From Clostridiales bacterium (lineage in GTDB: Bacteria > Bacillota > Clostridia > Christensenellales > Borkfalkiaceae): a DNA stretch of 5,315 bases. The notes beneath the pieces were generated by a model, which searched no databases, was not told where the DNA came from, and worked only from the letters and a program-made list of their open reading frames with translations. Below, in pieces: positions 5,304 through 5,315 of this stretch. Each line of letters opens with the position of its first letter. Position 1 is the stretch's first letter. Location: positions 15,332-20,646 of the forward strand of contig DOCD01000043.1 of assembly GCA_003503945.1 (NCBI GenBank), in the 5' to 3' direction. The translations under genes were made by a program, and so were the position numbers.

Positions 5304-5315
5304 TAATAAATAAAC

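Overview
This 5.3 kb window holds six genes, all on the + strand: the 3' end of trmFO, then hslV, hslU, hisS, a small thioredoxin gene and an aldo/keto reductase gene. It looks like chromosomal housekeeping DNA from a Bacillota bacterium, most likely an uncultured Clostridia member. The reasons are the folate-dependent TrmFO next to hslVU (the B. subtilis neighbourhood is trmFO-codV-clpQ-clpY-codY), strong AGGAGG-type ribosome binding sites, a Bacillota-style HslV N-terminus and a HisRS insertion rich in Cys pairs. The assignment to Clostridia is inference; species cannot be told from this window.

Layout. Bases 1-493 encode the C-terminal 163 residues of the tRNA m5U54 methyltransferase TrmFO. 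An 88-bp gap with strong secondary-structure potential leads to hslV (582-1118), the peptidase of the HslUV protease. A 157-bp gap contains a 125-bp segment bounded by perfect 10-bp inverted repeats and separates hslV from its partner ATPase gene hslU (1276-2586). A 198-bp gap then holds a second 125-bp, hairpin-rich element that resembles a MITE, followed by a near-perfect palindrome right before the hisS ribosome binding site. hisS (2785-4029), trxA (4039-4353) and an aldo/keto reductase gene (4353-5303) are tightly packed: the trxA ribosome binding site overlaps the hisS stop, and the trxA stop and reductase start overlap as TAATG.

How the genes work together. HslV and HslU form one ATP-dependent protease. 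TrmFO and HisRS both act on tRNA, but nothing shows they work together. Thioredoxin and the reductase are probably translated from one message, and both act in redox chemistry, though no shared substrate can be read from the sequence. No strong promoter, T-box, CRISPR array, tRNA/rRNA gene, transposase gene or phage gene was seen. The coding content is ordinary; the points of interest are the structured intergenic segments, the HslV N-terminus and the departures from the familiar gene order.
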